From: Bacteroidota bacterium
GTDB lineage: Bacteria > Bacteroidota > Bacteroidia > AKYH767-A > OLB10
Assembly (NCBI GenBank): GCA_016713445.1
Contig: JADJPB010000014.1
Coordinates: 131,340-195,339 of the forward strand
Length of the DNA: 64,000 nt
Direction of reading: 5' to 3'
Part shown: piece after piece, positions 17,382-26,672 of the stretch
Layout of the letters: every line of letters starts with the position of its first letter
Position numbering within the stretch: the first letter of the stretch is position 1
The notes under the pieces: generated by a model
Database searches by the model: none
Told to the model about the DNA's origin: nothing
The model's input: the letters and a program-made list of their open reading frames with translations, nothing else
Position numbers and translations under genes: made by a program

Positions 17382-18363
17382 ATGCTAATACAAAGCTTTC
17401 GCACCACACAAATTTTCCCATTAGTGATACTGATCATTTTATCAGCTGCTATGTGGTTTGTTTCAAAATCAGGTACTTATGGAATAGTTGGTGAAACAGG
17501 TATGCCTCTTTATGACCTGGTTGTTAGAACTTTAGCTTTTTTGCCGGTTGGACTTACTACGATTGTTGCGTTTCTTTTATTTACAAGTCAAGCCATTCAT
17601 ATTAATCACGTTGTGAATAAACACGAAGTGCTCTATAAACAATCTTGGCTTCCGGCCTTGATGTATTTAATTGTCGCTGGCTTGTTTCCTCCTTTTTTAT
17701 CAATTCATCCAATCTTGTTTGTAAATAGTCTACTCATTTTTGTATTTGACAAACTTTTCTCACTTTATAAAAACCAATCACCGTTGGCCCTGTCGTTTGA
17801 TGGTGCATTTTTGTTGTCAATGACAGCGTTGTTTTATCTGCCTGCTGTTTTTTTATTCGTCTTTTATATTCTTTGTATTTTGATCCTGCGCCCTTTTTCA
17901 TGGCGTTTGTGGATCGTTAGTTTTATGGGATTGTTTCTTCCTTTCTTTTTTGCTTTTTTCTTTTATTTCTGGAATGATGAACTAATGTCATTTTACGAAT
18001 ATGTGTTTGTGTCAGGAATTAATAGGAAGATTGATTTATCACATATATTTAATGTAAAGTATGTATTAAGTGTAGTAATCGTTGGAGGATTGTTTGTGCT
18101 TTCTTTGCTAAAACTTCAAACAAATTATTTTAAAAATGTGACGAAGTCAAGATTGATACAACAACTGCTCGTCCTACTAATTCCCATCGGCATTTTGTCA
18201 GTGCTTTTTTCAAGAGATGAGTCTTTGTACCGTTATAGTATTATTGCGCTTCCCGTTTCTATATACCTCGCCTATTATTTTTGAGTGGCAAAAGAAATGG
18301 GTGATGGAAGTGATGTTTTTGCTTTTATGTGCTAGCTGGATTTACAATTATTTTGTAATCTAA
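17382..18363 (+). CDS. DUF6427 multi-pass membrane protein (frameshift near the end)
   Basis: About 327 residues with eight or more hydrophobic segments. The segment INHVVNKHEVLYKQSWLPAL between the second and third helices is the recognisable mark of DUF6427. The frame stops at TGA 18282-18284, but the next frame continues FEWQKKWVMEVMFLLLCASW to TAA 18363, which gives a complete last helix. The shift lies in a T-run at about 18276-18281. No function is known; the fold resembles other inner-membrane proteins of unknown role. Confidence 0.72.
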
Positions 18364-18378
18364 AAACAGTATAGTGAT

Positions 18379-18873
18379 CTAAGCCTCATAAGCTATTAAA
18401 AAGGCTTTATGCTCATCTGGACTTATTACGATAGGAAGTTTGTTTTTCCTTTCAATAAGGATAAAATTATTTCTTCTGCTACAAAACCAAATCATGGATC
18501 CAATGTGTTTGGTATAATACCGACCAGTATATCCGAAAAGTCCACCATTGCCAAAAGTTCGAACGGGCCAAGCCATATCGTGCTTAGAGGGAATTCGAAG
18601 CGCTTTGATATCATCTTTTAAAATGATTTTATCGCCAAGCATTCGCGATATTCTAATGTTTCCATTTTCAATGCTGTATTTTAATGGACGATAAAAGTAA
18701 AACACGACGCAGAGAAGTAGAAGTAAAAGGCTACTAAAAAGCAAGGCAAAATGTATGCGTTGGTCAATAATGAATTCGCCAAAATAAAAGATGATTACTC
18801 CAGCAAGAGCAAAAGCAATTACTACGGAGGTGATAATAATTGAAAATTTATCTCTGCTGAGTGTAAATTCCAT
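18379..18873 (-). CDS. Membrane protein with bacterial PH-like domain
   Basis: 164 residues. Two membrane helices (about 10-32 and 40-62) are followed by a soluble beta domain: YSIENGNIRISRMLG, LKDDIKALRIP, GNGGLFGYTGRYYT and NNFILIERKNKLPIVISPDE. This layout matches bacterial PH domains of the YdbS/bPH type. It converges on the DUF6427 gene with only 15 bases between them. Role unknown. Confidence 0.65.
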   Translation of the reverse strand: MEFTLSRDKFSIIITSVVIAFALAGVIIFYFGEFIIDQRIHFALLFSSLLLLLLCVVFYFYRPLKYSIENGNIRISRMLGDKIILKDDIKALRIPSKHDMAWPVRTFGNGGLFGYTGRYYTKHIGSMIWFCSRRNNFILIERKNKLPIVISPDEHKAFLIAYEA

Positions 18874-18929
18874 AAATTATTTATTAGTTTTTAGCGCCGT
18901 TATAAATCTTTAGTAACATTTCATTGGTT

Positions 18930-21491
18930 TCATTCTTTTTTTAAGTCATCGAGATATTTAGAAGCAATTTTAATATGATTGATCCATTCTGTTTCTGTAG
19001 TAGTATCTGCTGCTTTAACAGCGAGTTTAGCTTGACTGTTGCAATGGTTGATGATGTCTACAAGTGCCTGCACTCCAGCAAGACGTGTAATCCATTCTTC
19101 GTTTTCTTTTGAAAAGCTGTAGATGGTTTCTAAGCCATCATTAATGTTATTATGAATATTACAATTTTTTAAAAATTTTCCATAATTCTGCATATGTGAA
19201 TAAGACGAAAATCCTGTGCTGCTTAATAATGATTTTTTCATATATACAGATTGAGCATCACTCCCCGATTTACTATAAAGTCCGCTAAGTATTCGCCGTA
19301 TTCTCGAATGATTGTCTCCTTCCAATTGCGATGCGATGAGCAAGGTGCCATCTTTGTCTCTCTTAGCAAGTGCTAGAATGGCAGTTTCAACAACCGAATA
19401 AGCACTATCATGAATTGCATTTTTAAAATAAATTATTAATTCGTCGTCGTTATAATATTCGTCTAGAGCAGTCATTGCCGCATCTCTCACATCACTTTTG
19501 GAATCATTTATTCCAAGAGTCATTAATGTTTTCTTGAGGATCGCTTTATCTTCTGACTTTGCCAATGTCTCTATGTTATTAATGGCGTATTCTCTGATTT
19601 TCCAGTTCTTGTCGTTCAGTGCAAGGCGAATTATTTCAGCTTCCGAACTTCCCGCCTTGTAATCATTAGAAAGGGCTTGTAAGGCATCGAAGCGATCCTG
19701 AAAAAGAGATCCTTTTTGATAGAGCGTTACCCATTCTTGGGGGGTGTGGTTATCTTTGCGTACGGCAAGAAGCATTTTTTCGGCATCAACATTTACTAAT
19801 TCAGGTTTTGTTTCTGCCGGGAAACTGAAGGTCTGTTCAACTTGATTCAATATAATTTTTTTTCGTTGGATGGTATTGTTGCTATAGAAATCTATTTCTA
19901 TAGGCAATTGATAGAGCGGAAATTCTTGTAGATTTTGTTCTTGACGGATCGTAACTCTTTGAATTTTTAAAGCAGCATCGTAATTGTAATCGATGTTGAG
20001 AATCGGATGCCCTTTTGCTAAATACCATTGATTGAAAAACCAATTCAGATCTTGCCCACTCACTTCTTCGAAAGCAAGACGTAATTGATGTACCTCTACA
20101 TTTTTATATTGGTTTGCCGTTAAATAATGTTTTAGCGAAGCAAAGAAGATTTCATCTCCTAAATATTTTCGAAGCATATGAATGACTAGACCACCTTTCT
20201 CGTAACTGTGTTTGTCAAACATGTCTTCCGGCGCATCATAGTGAAATCGAATGAGATTTTCATTTTTTGTTTTCGATTCACGCAAATAGGAATTCAAATC
20301 GTTTTGATGGTAAATATCAGCTTCTTCTTTTCCGAATTTATACTCGTTCCATAAGTATTCACCATAGGTTGCGAAACCTTCGTTTAAAGTAGTATTCGAC
20401 CATGACTCACACGTTACATAATCACCAAACCATTGATGAAAAAGTTCATGTGAAATAAATTCTTGATAATCTCCATCTAATAATTCACGTTCGTCTCGCT
20501 GTAAGAATTCGCCATGAATGGTCGCCGAAGTATTTTCCATGGCTCCACTTACGTAATCACGAACTACGATTTGACTGTATTTGTCCCATGGATACTCAAC
20601 CCCCAATTTGCTGGAGAAAAAAGTCATCATCTCCGGCGTGTTACCAAAAATTCTACGAGCTACTTTTTCATATTCGGGTTCTACATAATAGCTAACCTCT
20701 TTTCCTTTCCATGTATCTTTTACAATCGCAAAATTCCCGATAGCCATCATGCACAAATAAGGAGAGTGGGGTAAGTTGTGTTTCCAAGTATCTGTTCGCG
20801 TTCCATCTACATTGATAGCACTATTCGCTAATATGCCATTGCTAACGGTTTTGAATTTATTATCCACAGTGATCTTGATCTCTTGCGTCATTTTCTGATT
20901 GGGTGCATCAATGGTTGGAAACCAAACAGAACTTGCTTGTGTTTCCCCTTGCGTCCAAATTTGCATGGGTTTGTTTTTTTCTTTTCCATCAGGATTTATA
21001 AAGTATAATCCTTTGTCACTGGTAATAGCTCTGCTTCCTCCAATATTCGACAACTCGTCTGGCTTAGCAATGTAATCAATATACAAAGTGATGGGCTCAT
21101 CTTTAGTATAAGCACGCTCTAAAAAAACATGTAAACTATCGTTCGCATAGTCGTATTTCACAGGTAAAGTATCTTTTCCATTTATTTGCTTCACGTAATT
21201 TATTTGCATTCCACGTGCATTTAACCAAATATTTTTTTGTGGCAAAGCATGAGCTTTTATCGTCAGCGTTGATGTGCCCAATAAATATTTTTTACTCCAG
21301 TCAAATCGAACATCCAATTGCATGTGAATCAAATCGTGCAGCTTTGTAACAGACGCTCTGTAGTCCATATTCTCCGGGCTTACATTGATCTCTGGCAATT
21401 GTCGGATTTCGGTTGAAATTGGCTGCTTAGTCTTACAGGAAAAGAGGAATAGAGTTGGTATCAGCAGGGTGAATATATTTATGTTTCTCAT
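18930..21491 (-). CDS. M1-family zinc aminopeptidase lipoprotein with C-terminal HEAT-like helices
   Basis: 853 residues, intact. Signal peptide with lipobox LFLFSC (Cys about residue 19), so probably a lipoprotein in the outer or inner membrane. The N-terminal beta domain is followed by the catalytic core: exopeptidase motif GAMEN, zinc motif HELFHQWFGD and the third ligand Glu in NEGFATYGE. After about residue 600 come alpha-helical repeats (NDKNWKIREYAINNIETL, SDVRDAAMTALDEYY) of HEAT type. Removes N-terminal residues from peptides; substrate unknown. A -7 box lies at 21510-21517. Confidence 0.92.
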   Translation of the reverse strand: MRNINIFTLLIPTLFLFSCKTKQPISTEIRQLPEINVSPENMDYRASVTKLHDLIHMQLDVRFDWSKKYLLGTSTLTIKAHALPQKNIWLNARGMQINYVKQINGKDTLPVKYDYANDSLHVFLERAYTKDEPITLYIDYIAKPDELSNIGGSRAITSDKGLYFINPDGKEKNKPMQIWTQGETQASSVWFPTIDAPNQKMTQEIKITVDNKFKTVSNGILANSAINVDGTRTDTWKHNLPHSPYLCMMAIGNFAIVKDTWKGKEVSYYVEPEYEKVARRIFGNTPEMMTFFSSKLGVEYPWDKYSQIVVRDYVSGAMENTSATIHGEFLQRDERELLDGDYQEFISHELFHQWFGDYVTCESWSNTTLNEGFATYGEYLWNEYKFGKEEADIYHQNDLNSYLRESKTKNENLIRFHYDAPEDMFDKHSYEKGGLVIHMLRKYLGDEIFFASLKHYLTANQYKNVEVHQLRLAFEEVSGQDLNWFFNQWYLAKGHPILNIDYNYDAALKIQRVTIRQEQNLQEFPLYQLPIEIDFYSNNTIQRKKIILNQVEQTFSFPAETKPELVNVDAEKMLLAVRKDNHTPQEWVTLYQKGSLFQDRFDALQALSNDYKAGSSEAEIIRLALNDKNWKIREYAINNIETLAKSEDKAILKKTLMTLGINDSKSDVRDAAMTALDEYYNDDELIIYFKNAIHDSAYSVVETAILALAKRDKDGTLLIASQLEGDNHSRIRRILSGLYSKSGSDAQSVYMKKSLLSSTGFSSYSHMQNYGKFLKNCNIHNNINDGLETIYSFSKENEEWITRLAGVQALVDIINHCNSQAKLAVKAADTTTETEWINHIKIASKYLDDLKKE

Positions 21492-21509
21492 AGCTCGCGA
21501 TTATTCCCT

Positions 21510-21517
21510 CAAAAGTA
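21510..21517 (-). promoter_or_regulatory. Predicted -7 box for the M1 peptidase gene
   Basis: Minus strand TACTTTTG, an exact TAnnTTTG, 18 bases upstream of the start codon at 21491. Confidence 0.5.
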
Positions 21518-21591
21518 ATATTTAAATAACTATTATCCATAAGAGGTCTCTTGGTCGATGGAATAATTGAGTTTATCGGATGGGAAAGAAA

Positions 21592-21620
21592 AAAGCCCAC
21601 CCAATATGGATGAGCTTTAC
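21592..21620 (-). terminator. Terminator of the tonB-like gene
   Basis: Minus strand AAAGCTCATCC-ATATT-GGGTGGGCTTTTTT: 11 pairs including two G-U, then a T-run, starting 14 bases after the stop of the gene at 21635-22447. Confidence 0.8.
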
Positions 21621-21634
21621 TTTTTTTAAATTTT

Positions 21635-22447
21635 TTATTTCAATGTAAAAGAAATGGGAAGTTGGAATTGTACATTTACCGCTTGTCCGTTCTGTTTGCC
21701 CGGTTTCCACGTCGGCATTGTTTTGATTACCCGAATGGCTTCTTCTTCACATCCACCACCAATTCCACGGAGTAATTCTATGTTTTTGATTTCTCCTTTT
21801 TGATCCACAATAAAACTAATATTTACGATTCCTGAAATATTGTTCTCTCGAGCTGCGGATGGGTATTTAATGTTTTTACGAATAAATTTTAACATTTCAT
21901 TTTCTCCACCTAGAAACATCGGCATTTCTTCCACCCAGATAAAAGTTTTGGTGTTGCCATTTCCTGTATTATCTTTTGTGTCTGGCATTGGATCTTTCCC
22001 CGGTACAGAATCTACATCATTGGTTTTGGTGGCCAAAGTGAGTTTTGATAGATCTTCTTGTGTAAACCCCTTGGAAATACTGTCAACATCTCTTACTAAT
22101 AGATTTGTATATTGCTTACTTGAACTGGGTGGAGTAGGTGGTTGTACTTCAGTTTTTTCTGGGAGGGGAATAATTTCATCAGGCAAAATGACCTCGGTAA
22201 TATCTAGAATGACATCCGGTTTTTCAAAGGGTAAAATTATTTTTTCGGGACTAAAGTGCCGGACAATGCTTGGGGTCAATACAAGTAGAGTTAATCCAAT
22301 GAAACTTAAGAGTACGGCTTTGATTACCGTGCGATTGTAGTCGCGACGAATGATGTAGGCTCCATATGCCTGGTTTCTGTCTTGAAATACGAGGGCTAGT
22401 CTTTCGGTGGAGATGGGGTTATCCCAATTGTTGCTGAAGGTTTTCAT
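21635..22447 (-). CDS. TonB-family energy transducer
   Basis: 270 residues. A short cytoplasmic N-terminus (FQDRNQAYGAYIIRRDYN, typical of Bacteroidota TonB) precedes one membrane helix (about 45-65). A Pro-rich periplasmic spacer follows (PLPEKTEVQPPTPPSS). The C-terminal TonB domain has GGENEMLKFIRKNIKYP, GIVNISFIVDQKGEI and MPTWKPGKQNGQAVNVQFQL. It would couple the proton gradient (with ExbBD, not in the window) to TonB-dependent receptors such as the one at 61261-63537. Followed by its own terminator. Confidence 0.9.
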   Translation of the reverse strand: MKTFSNNWDNPISTERLALVFQDRNQAYGAYIIRRDYNRTVIKAVLLSFIGLTLLVLTPSIVRHFSPEKIILPFEKPDVILDITEVILPDEIIPLPEKTEVQPPTPPSSSKQYTNLLVRDVDSISKGFTQEDLSKLTLATKTNDVDSVPGKDPMPDTKDNTGNGNTKTFIWVEEMPMFLGGENEMLKFIRKNIKYPSAARENNISGIVNISFIVDQKGEIKNIELLRGIGGGCEEEAIRVIKTMPTWKPGKQNGQAVNVQFQLPISFTLK

Positions 22448-22657
22448 AATATTATTTTGTTAGGATCTATGAGCTTAACGATGCAGATCGTCGGCATATT
22501 CCATACGATGGTCAGCACTTTGTCAGGTTTTGCCGATGGAATATTGAGCAAAAGAAGCGGTTGGCAAATGGATTAAGGACTTTTGTTTGAAATTTTGATA
22601 ACCGCACTCTTTTTTTTCACCCCTAATTATTACTATTGTAATCTAAATCTAAAAGCT

Positions 22658-23116
22658 ATGTTTATCGGACTCTTGCATTTCCACAGTTTGTTAAGATGGG
22701 TGCTTCTTATCTTATTGATAGTCGTTGTTATTAAAGCCATCAGAGGTCGCAATGGCGGTATTCAGTTTTCGAAGGGCGATAAAAAGCTTTCGCTGTTTAC
22801 CATGATTTCGGCTCACTTGCAATTGATTTTAGGCGGTTTTTTATATGCTGTGAGTCCGACCGTCCAAAATGCTATTTCGAATATGGGAGCAGCAATGAAA
22901 GATGGAGTAGCACGATTTTGGGCTGTCGAGCATATTTTGATGATGATCATTGCCATCGCATTCTTAACGATCGGACATATTAAATGCAAAAAGGCTAAAG
23001 GGGATGAAGCTAAATTCAAAGCCCAAGCTTTGTATTTTACCTTAGGACTTATCTTAATCTTAGCATCTATCCCTTGGCCCTTCCGTGAAGTAGGTTTTGG
23101 GAGAGGGTGGTTTTAG
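22658..23116 (+). CDS. Four-helix membrane protein, putative b-type cytochrome-like
   Basis: 152 residues, four membrane helices. I chose ATG 22658 because FIGLLHFHSLLRWVLL is the conserved start; the longer frame adds 25 residues with no sense. Histidines on the first, second and third helices (LLHFHS, SAHLQ, VEHILM) could bind heme, and homologues in Bacteroidota are often called cytochrome b; that name is not proven. A TACTATTG box lies about 20 bases upstream. Confidence 0.6.
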   Translation: MFIGLLHFHSLLRWVLLILLIVVVIKAIRGRNGGIQFSKGDKKLSLFTMISAHLQLILGGFLYAVSPTVQNAISNMGAAMKDGVARFWAVEHILMMIIAIAFLTIGHIKCKKAKGDEAKFKAQALYFTLGLILILASIPWPFREVGFGRGWF

Positions 23117-23641
23117 TTTGTTGAAGATTTAATTTACTAGAATCTACAATGGAACCTGCCTATGATTCGGTAGGCAAGCACTGATTTTTTAAGATGGTAA
23201 TGATTTTTATGATTAATTTCGAAAGAATACAGAATTGGTCTCAAATTCATTCGCATAAAAGATGGAAGTTTTCGTTGCTATCGCTGCTGAATCGTAGCGA
23301 CCGTTGCGCCTGCCTGCAGCAGGCAGGTTTAAGATGAATTCTATTTTTTTCTGAAGTTTATTTTTCAATATTGATTCAAGTAGTGTTTTTGTATTGATTT
23401 AAAATGGTATTATCAGTTCTCAGTGTTTCTCAGTGTTTCTCCGTGCCACCTCTGTGCCTCCGTGGTTAAAAATGGATTTCTATGAGGTCTGGATTTTATT
23501 TTCTAGTATAAATCCCTTCTATTTTCTATGTAGTTGAATTTTATTCATTATTTCTTCTTTTAATCCAGAATTATGAATCCAATCAATTTCCTTAACTTCG
23601 CACATCAATTCACCTTTATTTATCTCTAGTAAAATAATTCA
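23117..23641. repeat. Repeat-bearing intergenic region upstream of hflX
   Basis: No ORF. It contains a near-palindrome of the CCTGCCTGC family at 23309-23327 and, at about 23421-23467, one copy of the dispersed 'accacggaggcac...cggagaaacac' repeat in reverse orientation. The sequence just before hflX has TAACTTCG, a near match to the -7 box. Confidence 0.6.
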
Positions 23642-24871
23642 TTGCCACATACTCCACACGATTTAACCATAGCGCCTGAGCGTATTATCCTCATCGGACT
23701 TTCAACTCGCGATAACGACATGGATCGCGTCACCGAATACCTCGATGAACTCGAATTTTTAGCCGAGACTGCCGGCGGATTTACTGTAAAACGCTTCACG
23801 CAAAAACTCGATCGTCCCGATATCCGAACATTTGTTGGAAAAGGAAAGATGGAAGAGATCATTGCGTTTATTAAAGCTAACGATATTCAAATTGCGATCT
23901 TTGACGATGAACTTTCGCCATCACAGCTACGCAATATTGAAAAAATAATTGGATGTCGAGTGTTAGATCGTACAAATCTCATTCTCGATATTTTCGCAAA
24001 ACGAGCTCGCTCTGCACAAGCAAAGGTGCAAGTGGAGTTGGCGCAGTATCGTTATCTCCTTCCCCGACTCACTCGTATGTGGACTCACTTAGAGAAGCAG
24101 GCAGGAGGCATCGGAGCACGTGGTCCTGGTGAATCGGAAATTGAAACCGACCGTCGTGTGATTCGCGAAAAGCTTACACGCTTGCGTGAAAAGCTTTCTG
24201 AAATTGAAAAGCAAAGTGTAACACAACGTAAACGCAGAGCGGATGTAGTGCGTGTGGCATTGGTAGGTTATACCAACGTTGGAAAAAGCACGCTGATGAA
24301 CTTACTCGCCAAGAGTGATGTGTTCGCCGAGAATAAATTATTTGCTACGTTGGATACCACAGTGCGAAAAGTTGTCATCGATCGCATTCCGTTTTTGTTA
24401 TCCGATACCGTTGGATTCATCCGCAAACTTCCTCACGATTTAATTGAATCGTTTAAATCTACTTTGGATGAAGTACGTGAAGCGGATATCTTAGTGCATG
24501 TAGTCGATATCTCACATCCTAATTTTGAAGATCATATTCATGTAGTGAATGAAACTTTGGCTGATTTAAAAGCAATTGACAAACCCATTCTTTTAGTTTT
24601 CAATAAAATTGATGCTTACACTTTCATCAAAAAAGACGAAGACGATTTACTCGAAGCCGGTCCCGAAAATCGCAGCCTCGACGATCTCAAAAAATCGTAC
24701 ATGGCTCGTGGTACGCATCCTGTTATTTTTATCTCTGCCATGAAAAAGCAAAACATCGACGAACTCCGAGCTGCCATGATGGGCTTAGTAAAACAAACTC
24801 ACTTCATCCGCTACCCGCACAACCAACTCGAAGCCGATATTGATTTTCAAGAGGAAGAAATTCCTGAGTGA
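23642..24871 (+). CDS. hflX: GTPase HflX
   Basis: 409 residues, intact. Ribosome-associated GTPase that splits stalled or hibernating 70S ribosomes. The N-terminal HflX domain has VGKGKMEEI and ARSAQAKVQVELAQYRYLLP; the linker has GPGESEIETDRR; the G domain has G1 GYTNVGKSTL, G3 DTVGFI and G4 NKID. Start is TTG 23642: there is an in-frame stop just upstream and no ATG before the conserved region. Intergenic repeats flank it on both sides. Confidence 0.95.
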   Translation: MPHTPHDLTIAPERIILIGLSTRDNDMDRVTEYLDELEFLAETAGGFTVKRFTQKLDRPDIRTFVGKGKMEEIIAFIKANDIQIAIFDDELSPSQLRNIEKIIGCRVLDRTNLILDIFAKRARSAQAKVQVELAQYRYLLPRLTRMWTHLEKQAGGIGARGPGESEIETDRRVIREKLTRLREKLSEIEKQSVTQRKRRADVVRVALVGYTNVGKSTLMNLLAKSDVFAENKLFATLDTTVRKVVIDRIPFLLSDTVGFIRKLPHDLIESFKSTLDEVREADILVHVVDISHPNFEDHIHVVNETLADLKAIDKPILLVFNKIDAYTFIKKDEDDLLEAGPENRSLDDLKKSYMARGTHPVIFISAMKKQNIDELRAAMMGLVKQTHFIRYPHNQLEADIDFQEEEIPE

Positions 24872-25426
24872 TATTCAAGTTTATTTGCCGTTTAGTTTAT
24901 AGTGAATATCCTTCGTTATAAACATAAATTTTTCAAGTGAAAAAAATGGCATCCATATAATATCTATCTTTTACCACGGAGGCACGGAGAAGGCACAGAG
25001 AAACACGGAGGTATTCCAATAAATTAATAATTTTTAGTCTTCCTAAAAAAATTCTCCTGCTATCTGAAATTAGTAGTTTGAAGCTTTTCAAAATAAACAT
25101 AAATTTTTTCGAGTGAAAAAAATTGAAGTCATTATATTATCTATCTTTTTACCACGGAGGCACGGAGGAGGCATAGAGAAACACGGAGGTATTCCGATAA
25201 ATTAATAATTTTAAGACTTAATAAAATTCTCTAGAGTCCAGAATCTAAAATTGGACACGAGGTACAATTATTTTAATAGCCTAGATGTTTTCCAATCCTT
25301 CAACTCACCAATTTGCCATCGCGAAGCCTCGCGAAACCAATTTGCCAATTCGTATGTAAACGCTTATAGTCGACTATAAACGTTTATCTCCCGAGTAATT
25401 AGTTCATCCTTCCCTATCCTTGCATC
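24872..25426. repeat. Intergenic region with a 145-bp near-duplication and a palindrome
   Basis: Bases about 24915-25060 and 25090-25235 are near-copies: ataaacataaatttttc, then the repeat accacggaggcacgg at 24973 and 25150, then ggtattcc.ataaattaataat. Near the right end is the 16-bp palindrome TCGCGAAGCCTCGCGA (25319-25334) set in iterated 'caatttgcca' words. No ORF seen. Confidence 0.7.
25415..25422 (+). promoter_or_regulatory. Predicted -7 box of comF, very close to its ATG
   Basis: TATCCTTG (one mismatch to TAnnTTTG) ends five bases before the ATG at 25427. With the usual spacing, transcription would start at or next to the start codon, so the mRNA may be leaderless. Confidence 0.45.
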
Positions 25427-26131
25427 ATGTGGACAGGAATAAAAATAATTATTGAAGATCTTCTCAATTTCTTCTATCCAAATTTATGTGCAGCTTGTAG
25501 CGAACATCTAGTAAAGGGCGAAGATGGAATTTGTTTAGGGTGTATGGTGACGATGCCGGTGACTTCTTTCGAGAAGGACGCTAGTAATCCTGTCATCAAG
25601 CAATTTTGGGGCAAGGTGCCCATAAGCGCAGCCACAGCTTATTGTCATTTCAGTAAAGGTGGACGCATCCAACGAATGATCCATCAACTTAAATATGAAG
25701 GGCGGTCGGATGTGGGCGTAAAGCTAGGGCAACTTTGTGCCTATCGATTACTAAAATCTCCGCATTATGCCAACCATGATCTTGTGATTCCGATACCCTT
25801 GCATCCGCATAAATTACGTTTTCGGGGATACAATCAAGCCGCCAGTTTTGGGAAAGGATTGGCGGAAGTGATGGGAATTCAGCAAATGGCCGATGCACTT
25901 TATCGTAAAAGAAATACCGTCAGCCAAACCAGCAAACACCGACTCGAACGCGCCGCCAATGTGTCGAATGTGTTTGAAGCCTTGGATGAGAACATCTTAA
26001 AAGGAAAGAAAATACTATTAGTAGATGATGTAATTACCACAGGATCAACATTAATAGCTGCAGCTGAAGCCCTTTTAAAAATTCCAGGCGTGCAGGTGAG
26101 TATTGTGACCATTGCCTTTGCTCGCCTCTAG
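25427..26131 (+). CDS. comF: ComF-family phosphoribosyltransferase-like protein
   Basis: 234 residues, intact. An N-terminal zinc-ribbon (CAAC ... CLGC) is followed by a type I phosphoribosyltransferase domain: VIPIPLHPHKLRFRGYNQA and the PRPP loop ILLVDDVITTGSTL. ComF is linked to DNA uptake in naturally transformable bacteria; dprA, another competence gene, lies at the far right of the window but is not in an operon with it. Confidence 0.9.
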   Translation: MWTGIKIIIEDLLNFFYPNLCAACSEHLVKGEDGICLGCMVTMPVTSFEKDASNPVIKQFWGKVPISAATAYCHFSKGGRIQRMIHQLKYEGRSDVGVKLGQLCAYRLLKSPHYANHDLVIPIPLHPHKLRFRGYNQAASFGKGLAEVMGIQQMADALYRKRNTVSQTSKHRLERAANVSNVFEALDENILKGKKILLVDDVITTGSTLIAAAEALLKIPGVQVSIVTIAFARL

Positions 26132-26147
26132 AGAGCGACTATCTTTG
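26117..26147 (+). promoter_or_regulatory. Strong predicted promoter for msrC, possibly leaderless
   Basis: TTTG at 26117-26120 and TATCTTTG at 26140-26147, 19 bases apart, match the -33 and -7 consensus exactly. The -33 box lies inside the end of comF. The msrC ATG is only six bases after the -7 box. Confidence 0.68.
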
Positions 26148-26153
26148 TGCCCG

Positions 26154-26672
26154 ATGGCCGAAGCATTGGAAATAGCCCCAAAAGGAGCAAGTAAAAAGGA
26201 GCGTTATGAAATGCTCTTGCCCCAGTTGAAGTACTTGGTGGAGGATGAAGATGATTTGATCGCCAATTGCGCTAACATCATGGCGGCATTGAAAGAAGCG
26301 TTTGGCTTTTTCTGGGTCGGTGTTTATTTCGTTAAGGCGGAGGAGTTAGTCCTCGGTCCGTTTCAAGGCCCTTTGGCTTGCACTCGCATCGGCTACGGAA
26401 AAGGGGTGTGCGGATTAGCTTGGAAAGAAGCCCGCGTTATTTTAGTTCCTGATGTTGATCAATTCCCCGGACATATTGCTTGCAGTTCCTTGTCAAAATC
26501 AGAAATCGTATTACCCATCCTATACAAAGATCGCGTAGTGATGATTTTGGATGTGGACAGTGATCAGCTCAATGATTTTGATGAAGTGGATGCACAGTAT
26601 TTGCAATCGCTTGCATCATTAATGAGTGAAATATTCGCTAAATCAATTCCCGTTGAAAAAAGTAATTTATAG
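26154..26672 (+). CDS. msrC: Free methionine-(R)-sulfoxide reductase (GAF domain)
   Basis: 172 residues. A single GAF domain that reduces free Met-R-sulfoxide in the cytosol. The three family cysteines are present: Cys-x9-Cys in ACTRIGYGKGVCGLAW and the third in PGHIACSSLSKSEIV. GFFWVGVYF and ILDVDSDQLNDFDEVD complete the signature. I start at ATG 26154 (MAEALEIAPKG) because the perfect promoter TATCTTTG sits just upstream; the longer frame from 26112 would overlap comF and run through the promoter. Confidence 0.9.
   Translation: MAEALEIAPKGASKKERYEMLLPQLKYLVEDEDDLIANCANIMAALKEAFGFFWVGVYFVKAEELVLGPFQGPLACTRIGYGKGVCGLAWKEARVILVPDVDQFPGHIACSSLSKSEIVLPILYKDRVVMILDVDSDQLNDFDEVDAQYLQSLASLMSEIFAKSIPVEKSNL

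Noticed and set aside
26112..26153. Longer msrC start at 26112
   Set aside because: It would overlap comF and be translated across the msrC promoter; the ATG at 26154 fits the family.
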